Source: Rhodoferax sp. (lineage in GTDB: Bacteria > Pseudomonadota > Gammaproteobacteria > Burkholderiales > Burkholderiaceae_C). From it: a stretch of 64,000 nt of DNA. The notes beneath the pieces are model-generated. The model was given only the letters and a program-made list of their open reading frames with translations, was not told the origin of the DNA and made no database searches. The stretch spans positions 1-64,000 of the forward strand of contig SSFF01000013.1 in NCBI GenBank assembly GCA_008015235.1, written 5' to 3'. Position numbers and translations under genes: made by a program. This document shows positions 28,001-35,615 of this stretch, piece by piece (within the stretch, counting starts at the first letter, position 1; each line of letters opens with the position of its first letter).

Positions 28001-28820
28001 TGTAGCGCACTTCTGCCGCGAAGTGGGCGTCGGGGGTACGCGTCATGGGCAGGTTGGCGCCGCAGATGATGATGTAGGTGGAGTTGTACCAATCGGCCGC
28101 TTCGGGCACGTCGGTCTGCTCACCCCAAGTCTGGGGGGATGCGGCCGGCAGGTCGCAGTACCAGTCGTAGAAGGAACCGCAGGCGGCACCGATCAGCGAC
28201 AGATAACGCGAACCGGCGGCGTACGAAATCATGGACATCGCGGGAATGGGCGAGAAGCCGTAAATGCGGTCCGGCCCCCACTTCTTGATGGTGTAGATGT
28301 TCGCTGCAGCGATCATCTCGTTGACTTCATCCCAGTTGGTGCGAACAAAACCACCGAGGCCGCGCACGGCCACGTACTTTTCGCGCTTGGCCTGATCTTG
28401 CTGGATGGCGGCCCAGGCTTCCACCGGGTCCTTGCCCATCTTGCGTTCGGCACGGTAGATTTCGAGCAGGCGGCCGCGGATCAGTGGGTGCTTGACGCGG
28501 TGCGGGCTGTACAGGTACCACGAGAACGAGGCGCCGCGCTGGCAACCACGGGGTTCGTGGTTGGGCAGGTCATCGCGGGTGCGTGGGTAGTCGGTCTGCT
28601 GCATCTCGAAAGAGACCAGGCCGTTCTTGACGAAAATCTTCCAGGAGCAGCCCCCGGTACAGTTCACGCCGTGGGTGGAACGCACCACCTTGTCATGCTG
28701 CCAGCGGTGACGGTACACGTCTTCCCACTGGCGGTCTTCGTTTGTAACGATGCCGTGATCGCCCGAAAATGTGCTTTTGATTTTTTCGAAAAACTTCAGT
28801 CGATCGAGAAAATGGCTCAT
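25065..28820 (-). CDS. narG: Respiratory nitrate reductase alpha (catalytic) subunit
   Basis: At 1251 residues this matches the normal NarG length. The N-terminal FS0 iron-sulfur site is visible as 'STHGVNCTGGCSWKIFVKNG', with the histidine ligand before the cysteines. Further family blocks include 'YPRTRDDLPNHEPRGCQRGA' and 'ADLWMPVRQGTDAAAMMGMA'. The enzyme reduces nitrate to nitrite at a bis-MGD molybdenum centre. It precedes narH, narJ and narI and follows narK2 by 34 bp with no terminator, so it is probably read from the narK1 promoter. Confidence 0.98.
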   Translation of the reverse strand: MSHFLDRLKFFEKIKSTFSGDHGIVTNEDRQWEDVYRHRWQHDKVVRSTHGVNCTGGCSWKIFVKNGLVSFEMQQTDYPRTRDDLPNHEPRGCQRGASFSWYLYSPHRVKHPLIRGRLLEIYRAERKMGKDPVEAWAAIQQDQAKREKYVAVRGLGGFVRTNWDEVNEMIAAANIYTIKKWGPDRIYGFSPIPAMSMISYAAGSRYLSLIGAACGSFYDWYCDLPAASPQTWGEQTDVPEAADWYNSTYIIICGANLPMTRTPDAHFAAEVRYKGAKVVSMAPDYAEYVKFADLWMPVRQGTDAAAMMGMAHVALKEFYIDKQDPYFVNYARTYTDMPMQVVLRAHGEGYVSDRNLRASDFDGNLGESNNPEWKTIVFDEKTNSFVAPNGSIGYRWGEEGKWNLLPKNAATQAEIQAELSCQGKDCEVVSVGFPHFNYQEPGMVYRNVPARRIKLASGEEALVTSVFDMMIAQHSIDRGLGGGNVAKSYNDATVPYTPAWAAKVTGVKAADIERTGREFADNASKTQGKSMVIMGAAINHWYHNDMGYRSVMNLLHICGCVGQSGGGWAHYVGQEKLRPQAGWAPIAFALDWQRPPRHMNSTSYWYFHTDQWRYETIDTDSLHAESAKAKYKGYSIADYNVVATRLGFLPSAPHFNKNPLDIVADAEMAGATDEAGIAKYMVEQLKSGKLDVAFADPDAPENWPRNLFVWRGNLIGSSAKGHEYFLKHLLGAQNGVMQEGGAGNNNKEVTWRENAPTGKLDLMVDINFRLNSTGAYSDIILPTATWYEKHDLNTTDMHPFIHPLAEAVSPGWESKSDWQIFKGIAKNFSALAGKHLGTRKDIVALPMQHDSPFELAQPMGQVKDWKKGDCEPVPGKTLPLLKVVDRDYASVYNKFIGLGPLMVKLGNNIKGIDWNTEHEYEELKSLNHTVREPGVSFGMPSLEEDIAVCDSVMRMAPETNGEVAHKSWSALSTKTGIDHSHLYEGRHEDKITFRDIQAQPRKIITAPTWSGIESEKVSYTAGYTNIHEHIPFRTLTGRAHFYQDHEWMLDFGEGLCAYKPPVELKELEGVPASVKAKPHLNLSWITPHSKWGIHSSYQDNLRMLTLFRGGPYVWISEDDAKQVGIADNDWVEAVNGNGATVARAVVSQRVPRGMALMYHAQEKNVNVPGSNTTGKRGGILNSVTRVVMKPTNMVGGYAQLAYSFNYYGTVGCQRDTMVALHKIADKDVDWLERPLTPEREAKRNPPGIGHR

Positions 28821-28854
28821 GTGCTTCTCCTAGTAATCTTCAAAATGCTGCGGT

Positions 28855-30492
28855 TCAGGGGTTCTTGATCTCGGATGCCGAGCGCAGGTAGAACCACCAG
28901 TTGAGAACCAGACACAGCGCATAGAACGCTGCAAATCCGTACATGGCGGTCTCGGGGGTACCCGCCTTCACCTGCTGACCGATCAGCACTGGCGCCACGA
29001 AGGCACCGTAGGCAGCCACTGCCGATGTCCAACCCAGCACCGGTCCGGCCTGATTGCGGTCAAAAATCACGCCGACGGTGCGAAACGTCGAGCCGTTGCC
29101 CACGCCGGTCGCGGCAAAGAGAACAATGAAAACCGTAATGAACTCGGAGAAATAAATTTCCGGAGTCGCGGAGTGGTAGGCCTGCATCATCACGTGCCCG
29201 GCATAGATGGAGGCCCCCACCATTACGATGGAAATGGCCTGTGTCACGATAGAGCCTCCCCATTTGTCGGAAATCCAGCCACCCACAGGGCGGGTTGCGG
29301 CACCGACAAAAGGCCCGATCCACGCATATTGGAGGGCGGACGGCGCATTCGAATTCTTGGCATGGACCCACACGTTGCGGGCCGCGTCAAAGATGTGTGT
29401 ATCGCCAAAGATCACCGTGATGGCCAGGGGCAGGGCCATCGAGAACCCTATGAAGGAACCGAAGGTCACCACATACAAGGCGGTCAGCGACCAGGTGTGC
29501 TTGTTCTTGAAAATCGCGAATTGCCGGGCAATGTTGTCCTTCATCGGACCGAATGCGGCCAGGCGCATGATCATCAAGGCGCTGATGATGTCGAGCGGGA
29601 CCGCGATCCACATGCTGATGAGCCCCAGGCCGGTGGGTGCCGGCAGGTATAGGTACAGGCACAACACGGAGGGTAGAAACGCCAGCGTGTAGAGCCATGT
29701 CACTTTGGCAAATGCCTTGATGACACCACCGGTATCTGGCGACACAGCCTTGAGGTTGTTCATTCCGAACCAGATCAGGAGGGACAAGGGAATGAGCGTG
29801 ACGGCCCAGGTAAAACCGGCGTTCTGAATCCAGGTGGGCGTGCCTGCAGCGATCCTCCCGAACAACCAACCACTGTCCTTCTGCAAGTTCATGGAGTCGC
29901 CCCCCACGGCACCCAAGATACCCAGGGTCATCACCAGCGGAATGATGATTTGGGCTGCCGTGACGCCAAAGTTGCCCAAGCCCGCGTTTAAACCCAGCGC
30001 CGTGCCCTGCAAGCGCTTGGGAAAGAAGCTGCTAATGTTGGACATGGAACTGGCAAAGTTGCCACCGCCCACCCCCGACCAGAGAGCCATCAGCTGAAAG
30101 GTCCACAACGGCCACTCCGGATGCTGCAGAACGATGCCCGTACCCACGGCCGGGGCCAGCAACATTGCGGTGGTCAGGAAGATGACATTGCGCCCCCCCG
30201 ACAGACGGACAAAGAACGAGGAAGGGATGCGCATGGTGGCGCCCGAGATACCGGCGATCGCGGTGAGCGTGAAGAGCTCGGCCTGGGTGAAGGGAAAGCC
30301 CAGGTTGTACATCTGCACGGTAATGATGCCCCACATGCTCCATACCGCAAAAGCACAGAACAGTGCCGGGACCGATATCCACAAATTGCGATAGGCCACC
30401 TGCTTGCCCGTGGACTCCCAAAACCTGTCGTCTTCCGGTCGCCAGTCGGCGATATCGGGGCCCGATGTGGGCCCGGGGCGTGCATTGGACAT
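28855..30492 (-). CDS. narK2: Nitrate/nitrite antiporter, NarK2 type
   Basis: The open frame begins with a GTG, but the ATG three codons in (30492) has AGGAAG at the right distance. The 545-residue product is an MFS member of the nitrate/nitrite porter family. Family segments include 'GVGGGNFASSMSNISSFFPKRLQGTALGLNAGLGNFGV' (nitrate signature) and the later 'FATGVGNGSTFRTVGVIF'-like block. Two such porters in tandem ahead of narGHJI, with this one the longer, correspond to the NarK1-NarK2 pair of other denitrifiers, where type 2 exchanges nitrate for nitrite. The 1/2 assignment is by order and length. Confidence 0.88.
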   Translation of the reverse strand: MSNARPGPTSGPDIADWRPEDDRFWESTGKQVAYRNLWISVPALFCAFAVWSMWGIITVQMYNLGFPFTQAELFTLTAIAGISGATMRIPSSFFVRLSGGRNVIFLTTAMLLAPAVGTGIVLQHPEWPLWTFQLMALWSGVGGGNFASSMSNISSFFPKRLQGTALGLNAGLGNFGVTAAQIIIPLVMTLGILGAVGGDSMNLQKDSGWLFGRIAAGTPTWIQNAGFTWAVTLIPLSLLIWFGMNNLKAVSPDTGGVIKAFAKVTWLYTLAFLPSVLCLYLYLPAPTGLGLISMWIAVPLDIISALMIMRLAAFGPMKDNIARQFAIFKNKHTWSLTALYVVTFGSFIGFSMALPLAITVIFGDTHIFDAARNVWVHAKNSNAPSALQYAWIGPFVGAATRPVGGWISDKWGGSIVTQAISIVMVGASIYAGHVMMQAYHSATPEIYFSEFITVFIVLFAATGVGNGSTFRTVGVIFDRNQAGPVLGWTSAVAAYGAFVAPVLIGQQVKAGTPETAMYGFAAFYALCLVLNWWFYLRSASEIKNP

Positions 30493-30525
30493 AAAGATCA
30501 CTTCCTATTCATCAATCACGAACAT

Positions 30526-31794
30526 TCATTTCGCCAGGACGTGCAAGGTCTTCCCTTGCTGCCCCGTCGGATCGGCACGCCGCACTTCGGTCCAGTACAT
30601 CCAGATCAGGGAAACCCAGACCACGCCGTACATCAACATGAAGCAGCTGGTTCGGATGCCCGTGATGTCGACCAAGGCTCCAAACATGATGGGGAGCAGG
30701 AAACCGCCCAGGCCACCGGCCAGGCCGACCACACCCGACACCACACCGATGTTGCTCGGGTAGTCGTTGGACAGGTACTTGAAGACCGAGGCTTTGCCGA
30801 CCGCCCAGGCCACGCCCATGACGAACATGATGGCCGTGAACACCCAGACGTTGAGGCCCATGTGGAAGGTCTGCGGACCAGTGACGGTCTGGATGGTGAG
30901 CGAGGTTTGCGGGTAGGACAGGATGAACAGGCAGATCCAGGACACCCACAGCACCCACCAGGTCACGGAGTGCGCCCCCCACTTGTCCGACATCCATCCA
31001 CCGAGTGCACGCAACACACCACCGGGCAAAGAGAAACAGGCCGCCAGAAAGGCCGCGTCCTTGATGTCGAAACCGTATTCACTGACGTAGTACTTGGTCA
31101 TCCACAACGACAGGGCGACATAGCCGCCGAAGACGATGGAGTAGTACTGGCTGTACTTCCACACCTTGGGGTCCTTGAGCGCCTGTAACTGCTCTTTCAC
31201 CGACACGCTCTTGCCCGCGTTGTGAGAGGGGTCGTCGTAGCTGAACAACCAGAACAGGATCAGCGTGCCCAGCATGATGGCCGCATACACCTGCGGAACA
31301 AACTGCCAGCCATAGGCCAGCACCAGACTGGGGGCCACGATCTTGGTCACGGCCGAACCGGAATTTCCTGCACCGAAAATGCCCATGGCCGTGCCCTGCT
31401 GGCTCTTGGGGAACCAGCGCGCACAGTAGGAGATGCCCACGGTGAACGAGCCACCGGCCAACCCGACAAACAAGCCTGTCACCAGAAAATGCCAGTACTC
31501 GGTGGCATGCGACATGAGGTAAATTGGAACGATCACCACCGCCATCAAGACCGCGAATACGATGCGGCCACCGAACTTGTCCGTCAGCATGCCCAAAGGC
31601 AGGCGAATCAAGGATCCGGTTAGTACCGGCATGGCCACCAGCAGGCCAAACTGTGTTTCATTGAGATCGAGGTTCTTCTTGATCGGAATGCCGATCACAG
31701 CAAACATCATCCAGACCATGAAACACATCGTGAAGGCAAAGGTACTGGCGATCACTACCGACCACGCCTTGCGTTTTTGCTCTGCCGACACCAT
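30526..31794 (-). CDS. narK1: Nitrate transporter, NarK1 type
   Basis: This 422-residue MFS protein has 12 predicted membrane helices and the nitrate porter signature 'GLAGGSFTVGISYCARWFPKSQQGTAMGIFGAGNSGSAV'. Type 1 members act as proton-linked nitrate importers (family knowledge). It is the first gene after the narXL terminator, so its upstream region should hold the promoter of narK1K2GHJI. I could not identify a clear FNR or NarL site there by eye. Confidence 0.88.
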   Translation of the reverse strand: MVSAEQKRKAWSVVIASTFAFTMCFMVWMMFAVIGIPIKKNLDLNETQFGLLVAMPVLTGSLIRLPLGMLTDKFGGRIVFAVLMAVVIVPIYLMSHATEYWHFLVTGLFVGLAGGSFTVGISYCARWFPKSQQGTAMGIFGAGNSGSAVTKIVAPSLVLAYGWQFVPQVYAAIMLGTLILFWLFSYDDPSHNAGKSVSVKEQLQALKDPKVWKYSQYYSIVFGGYVALSLWMTKYYVSEYGFDIKDAAFLAACFSLPGGVLRALGGWMSDKWGAHSVTWWVLWVSWICLFILSYPQTSLTIQTVTGPQTFHMGLNVWVFTAIMFVMGVAWAVGKASVFKYLSNDYPSNIGVVSGVVGLAGGLGGFLLPIMFGALVDITGIRTSCFMLMYGVVWVSLIWMYWTEVRRADPTGQQGKTLHVLAK

Positions 31795-31889
31795 GCGAGT
31801 ACTCCTGCCTAATCAATCCCACGACTGAAAGGCATCGTATCGACGGGCATTCCCGGAAGGAATCGGTCAGAGAGCCAAAATGCCCCGGC

Positions 31890-31910
31890 AAAAGGTGGGG
31901 CGCACCCACC
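31890..31910 (-). terminator. Terminator after narXL
   Basis: On the minus strand a hairpin GGTGGG/CCCACC with a 5-base loop is followed by TTTT. It lies about 45 bp after the narL stop and before narK1, separating the regulator operon from the transport/reductase operon. Confidence 0.6.
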
Positions 31911-31952
31911 ACTTCGGAGGGGGTGCAGACAACGGTTTCTAGTACTTTAGAA

Positions 31953-32618
31953 CTAGGCCTTGGCGACCAGTTCGTTCTCCACCGCGTAGATGGCGGCTTG
32001 CACCCGGCTGGCAACGCCGAGCTTCTTCAGGATACTCTGAACATGGATCTTGACCGTGCTTTCGGCCAGGTCCAAACCGCGCGCGATCTCCTTGTTGCTA
32101 GCACCCTTGGCCAGCCAGCCCAGGATTTCGCGCTCGCGCGCCGTGAGCTTGTCGTGCTCGGCCGGAGCCGCCGCCGCCACGGACACCGGGTTGCTGCGCA
32201 CACTGGCCATGAGCTTGGAGGTCATCTGCGCCGACATCACAGCCTCACCCTCGGCGGCGCGCCGTACCGCATTGATCAGGAAATCGGCATCGATGTTCTT
32301 CAGCAGGTAACCCAGAGCCCCAGCACGCAGGGTGTCGAGCAGGTCGTCGGCGTTTTCCGACACCGTAAGCATGACCACCTTGGCCTGCGGAAAATCGTCC
32401 AGGATCAGCTGCACCGCTTCCTTGCCCGAGAGCCCGGGCATGTGCAAGTCCAGCAGCACCACATCGGGTTGCAGGGAGATGGCGCGCTTGACGCCTTCGA
32501 GTCCGTCACCGGCCTCGCCCACCACTTCGAAACCTGGCTCCCGCAAGAGCAAGGCCTTGATGCCACTACGGAAAAGCGTATGGTCATCGACCAGCAAAAC
32601 GCGGATTGGCGCGGCCAT
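31953..32618 (-). CDS. narL: Nitrate response regulator
   Basis: I chose the ATG at 32618, preceded by GAGAGGG; a GTG overlapping the narX stop is 7 codons upstream. The 221-residue product has a receiver domain (acidic pair D11-D12, phosphoacceptor D57 in 'VVLLDLHMPG', K109-type lysine in 'LLKN') and a LuxR/NarL helix-turn-helix ('LTAREREILGWLAKGASNKEIARGLDLAESTVKIHVQSILKKL'). It is phosphorylated by NarX and controls the nar operon. Confidence 0.95.
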   Translation of the reverse strand: MAAPIRVLLVDDHTLFRSGIKALLLREPGFEVVGEAGDGLEGVKRAISLQPDVVLLDLHMPGLSGKEAVQLILDDFPQAKVVMLTVSENADDLLDTLRAGALGYLLKNIDADFLINAVRRAAEGEAVMSAQMTSKLMASVRSNPVSVAAAAPAEHDKLTAREREILGWLAKGASNKEIARGLDLAESTVKIHVQSILKKLGVASRVQAAIYAVENELVAKA

Positions 32619-32638
32619 GCAAAAGCCCTCTCTCGTCA

Positions 32639-34567
32639 CTACCCATGGTGGAGCGCGAGGGTAACACAGGTGCCCTGGCCCTCCTGCGCTTCCAGCTCAA
32701 AGCGTGCACCGATGCGATGGGCCCGTGCACGCATGATGCCGATGCCCACATGGGCACCACCCTCCTCGACCACGCCATCGGGCGAAAACCCCTGCCCATC
32801 GTCGCGCAAAAGAATCGTCAAATCCTTGTCCTCGCAATGCATCTGAACCTGCACGGTACTGGCTTGGGCATGCTTGCGGACATTGGACAGTGCCTCCTGC
32901 AGGATGTGCAGGACCTGCAGAATGGTGCTGGCCTCGGTGATCTCACCGGCGCCGGTTTTTTCGAACCGAGTCCGGATACCGGTCTGGCTCTCGAACTTGT
33001 CCAGGGCGCTGCGTACGGCGGCCTCCAGGTCGGCGTGTTCGACACGGATGCGAAAGTGCACCAGCAATTCACGCACGTTGTCGTAACTTTCCTGGATGCC
33101 CTCGCGCATGCGCGCCAGCTCCTCCTGTGCATTCCCCGTCTGGCCCGCGTTGAGCGAACCTTGCAGCATCTGGGCCTGGATGTTCAGGAACGCCAACGAT
33201 TGGGCAATACTGTCGTGCAGTTCCTGTGCCAGCAAGTTGCGCTCTTCCGAGACCGCCATATCTCTCTCACGCGTGGCCAGACGCCGGTTTTCAATGGCCA
33301 CCGCCATGTGCCGCCCCACGGCCTCCAGCAGGTTTACTTCCTCCTGGGTGAGCAGGCGCTGTCCGATGAAGAACAGGTTGAACTGCCCCAGGTTCTGGTT
33401 TTTCATCTTGATCGGAATCGCCACCATCGAGTTCAAGCCCTCGCGGTAGCAGTGCGGCAGCAGGCCGTCGCGGTGCGGCACGAAGTTGACGACCGACTCG
33501 CCCTTGGCGGCGCCTTCTCCGCACAGGCAGCGCCCCAGTCCCAGGCGCTGCTCACACGCCAAGAAACGCTCTGACAGGTTGATGGACGCCATCATCTCCA
33601 GTTCCTGGGTTTTTACGTTCACAGTGCGTACCGCGCCTGCATCGGCCCCCAGCAAGGATCGCAGCTTTTCCAGCACCCCCCGACACACCGCCGCCAGGTC
33701 GGCCGGTTCAGCCAGGTAGGCCGCAATGTCGTACAACACCGCCAACTCGCGATTGCGCCCTTCGATATCGTGCGTCTTGTCGGCCACCCGCTGTTCCAGG
33801 GTGTCGTAGGAACCACGCAGGTGCTCGGCCATGCGGTTGAAACCATGCGCAAGATCCCCGAGTTCGTCGCGCGTCTCCACCTCCAGGCGCACGCTAAAGT
33901 CGCCCTCGGCCATGCGCGCCATGCCCTTGCCCAGTTGCTCCACCGGGTGGATGACCAGCGCATTGAAGACCAGCGTCAGGAACAGGGTGCCCAGCAAGGC
34001 CAGACCAACCAGGGCGTTCTGGTAAATCCACATCAGATCGGTATTGCGGGCATTGCTGCGCTCCACCAGCAAGACCAGGTCGTTGATGGTGGACACAAAC
34101 CCGCGCACCGCGGTATCGAGCCGCTGCAACAGAAGCGGCTCCTGCGCCAGGTTCTGGCTGCGCAGCGCGTCCTGCATGACCGGGCGCATCTCGGTTTCCC
34201 AATGTCGGCGCACATGCGACATCCCCTCGCGCACCACCGTCTCACGGGGCAGGAACAGGGGGCGTTCGGCGTCGCCCGCCTCCAGCAGGTCGAGCGCGTG
34301 CTCAAACGCGTCCAGCACCTCCTGGGCTTCGGCACGCAAGGCGGCCCGCTTTTCCGGCTCGCGCACACTTTGCTCCAGCAGGTAGGCGATCCGGTAGGCC
34401 CGCATGCGTTGCGAGCCCGCTTCGTTGATGGCGGCAGCGCCGCCTTCGAGCTGCCGACCCACGTACAAGGTGGCCATGATGGTGGCTAAGGCCACCACGA
34501 AGAACAGCAGCAAGATGCCATTGATCTTGGCGCCCAGCTTGCCCGGAAGTCCCTTCAAGTTCAGCAT
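32639..34567 (-). CDS. narX: Nitrate/nitrite sensor histidine kinase
   Basis: The 642-residue protein has an N-terminal membrane helix (residues 12-36), then the nitrate-binding P-box ('GGAAAINEAGSQRMRAYRIAY'-like segment), a second helix, HAMP, a GAF-like cytoplasmic domain with cysteines ('CEQRLGLGRCLCGEG'), and a HisKA_3 kinase. H451 in 'QELHDSIAQSLAFLN' is the phosphorylation site, and the ATPase has 'DDGQGF' and 'HVGIGIMRARA'. It senses periplasmic nitrate and phosphorylates NarL. The stop TAG adjoins narL. The ATG follows AGGAGCGTAG. Confidence 0.96.
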   Translation of the reverse strand: MLNLKGLPGKLGAKINGILLLFFVVALATIMATLYVGRQLEGGAAAINEAGSQRMRAYRIAYLLEQSVREPEKRAALRAEAQEVLDAFEHALDLLEAGDAERPLFLPRETVVREGMSHVRRHWETEMRPVMQDALRSQNLAQEPLLLQRLDTAVRGFVSTINDLVLLVERSNARNTDLMWIYQNALVGLALLGTLFLTLVFNALVIHPVEQLGKGMARMAEGDFSVRLEVETRDELGDLAHGFNRMAEHLRGSYDTLEQRVADKTHDIEGRNRELAVLYDIAAYLAEPADLAAVCRGVLEKLRSLLGADAGAVRTVNVKTQELEMMASINLSERFLACEQRLGLGRCLCGEGAAKGESVVNFVPHRDGLLPHCYREGLNSMVAIPIKMKNQNLGQFNLFFIGQRLLTQEEVNLLEAVGRHMAVAIENRRLATRERDMAVSEERNLLAQELHDSIAQSLAFLNIQAQMLQGSLNAGQTGNAQEELARMREGIQESYDNVRELLVHFRIRVEHADLEAAVRSALDKFESQTGIRTRFEKTGAGEITEASTILQVLHILQEALSNVRKHAQASTVQVQMHCEDKDLTILLRDDGQGFSPDGVVEEGGAHVGIGIMRARAHRIGARFELEAQEGQGTCVTLALHHG

Positions 34568-34686
34568 CTACGCTCCTGTGTTGTAGGGGCCAGGGTCCCG
34601 GGCAAACACCACCGGGAAACCCCGTCCGCCGCCTGACGAAAAACCCTGCAACCAGAAAATTTTGCCACGCAGAGGTGTCTTGGCGC

Positions 34687-35388
34687 TCACGCCCGCGCGT
34701 CCCGCCAGTCGTAGCGAGCAAAACGCACCTGCAGTGCCTGGTGCACCGTTGCCAGCGGCTCCCAGGGCGTGGACTGCACGCTGGGACATCCGGTAGAGCG
34801 AAACTGCTGCAGCGCGAAATGCGCCACGCCCTGCATCTGCAGCCACCGTGACAAGGCATCCACGTGCGCCGCATCGTGCACACCCGGCAGCAAGGTGGTG
34901 CGCACCTCATAGGCCACGCCGCTCTCCAGCAGTGCCTGCAGGCTCTCCTGCACCGGTGTGCCGCTGTCGCGCACCTGGGTCACGGCTGCGTAATCTGCGG
35001 GCAAGGCCTTGACATCGAAGCCCACCCAATCGAGCTGCGGCAGCACGGCGCGCAGAGCGCGCGGGTACATGCCGGCGGTGTGCAGGCCCACGGCAAAGCC
35101 CAGTGCTCGCACGGTCGCGATGGCCTGTGGCAGGGCCGGGTCCAGCGTGGGCTCGCCGCCGCTGAACACCACGGCATCGAGCAGGCCGAAGCGGCCTTGC
35201 AGCCAGCGCTCGACGTCGCCCCACTGCAGCGTGGCGTCACTGGCGCGCGGCTGCAGGTGCGGGTTGTGGCAGTAGCTGCAGGCCCAGGGGCAGCCCTGCA
35301 CGAACACCACGGCCGCAAGTTTGCCGGGCCAGTCGGTGGCCGAGAACCGGCTCAGGCCCCCGACCTTCAAGGCCAGTGCGTTCAGCAC
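34687..35388 (-). CDS. nrdG: Anaerobic ribonucleotide reductase activase (radical SAM)
   Basis: The start is a GTG overlapping the end of the preceding small glycyl-radical gene by 7 bp. The 233-residue product has the radical-SAM cluster motif 'CPWACSYC' (residues 33-40) and the following 'FSGGEPTLDPALPQAI' block. NrdG-type activases use S-adenosylmethionine to make a glycyl radical on NrdD. The GFSRFSATDWPGKLA-like opening is typical of the longer activase group. Its direct overlap with the separate glycyl-radical domain suggests the two are made together. Confidence 0.93.
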   Translation of the reverse strand: MLNALALKVGGLSRFSATDWPGKLAAVVFVQGCPWACSYCHNPHLQPRASDATLQWGDVERWLQGRFGLLDAVVFSGGEPTLDPALPQAIATVRALGFAVGLHTAGMYPRALRAVLPQLDWVGFDVKALPADYAAVTQVRDSGTPVQESLQALLESGVAYEVRTTLLPGVHDAAHVDALSRWLQMQGVAHFALQQFRSTGCPSVQSTPWEPLATVHQALQVRFARYDWRDARA

Positions 35389-35585
35389 AGGGGCGGGCTG
35401 CAGCGGCCTTCGCGGAAGTAGGTGCGCTCGGCAAACTCGCCCTTCTTGCCGGTGTTGAACGAGGTCACAGGGCGGTGGTAGCCCATGACACGGGTCCAGA
35501 CTTCGCAGCGCTGGCGTTCATCGTCGCGCAGCACCACGGCGGCGGGGGTGGAGGCAGGAGCCGGGGATTCGAGAATGTCGGTCAT
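35382..35585 (-). CDS. Free-standing glycyl-radical domain of class III ribonucleotide reductase
   Basis: The 67-residue product contains 'CEVWTRVMGYHRPV' followed by 'FNTGKKGEFAERTYF', which is the C-terminal glycyl-radical loop of NrdD; the radical glycine should be G35 in RVMGY. It has its own ATG with a strong site (TTAGGAG, 6-base spacer), 30 bp after the nrdD stop. Frame is the same as nrdD, but two stops (TAA, TAG) separate them, so one base error cannot join them. The large subunit would hold the active site and this piece would supply the radical after activation by NrdG, much as GrcA (YfiD) does for pyruvate formate-lyase. Confidence 0.85.
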   Translation of the reverse strand: MTDILESPAPASTPAAVVLRDDERQRCEVWTRVMGYHRPVTSFNTGKKGEFAERTYFREGRCSPPLC

Positions 35586-35615
35586 GGATAACTCCTAAGG
35601 TAAGACTGCAAATGT

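Noticed and set aside
26952-28868. 638-codon open frame on the plus strand opposite narG, and similar long frames opposite narH, narK and narX
   Set aside because: They are shadows of high-GC coding on the minus strand; no ribosome sites, no recognised domains, and composition mirrors the antisense gene.
31795-31889. FNR or NarL sites upstream of narK1
   Set aside because: No segment matched TTGAT-N4-ATCAA or paired TACYYMT heptamers well enough by eye; a matrix scan would be needed.
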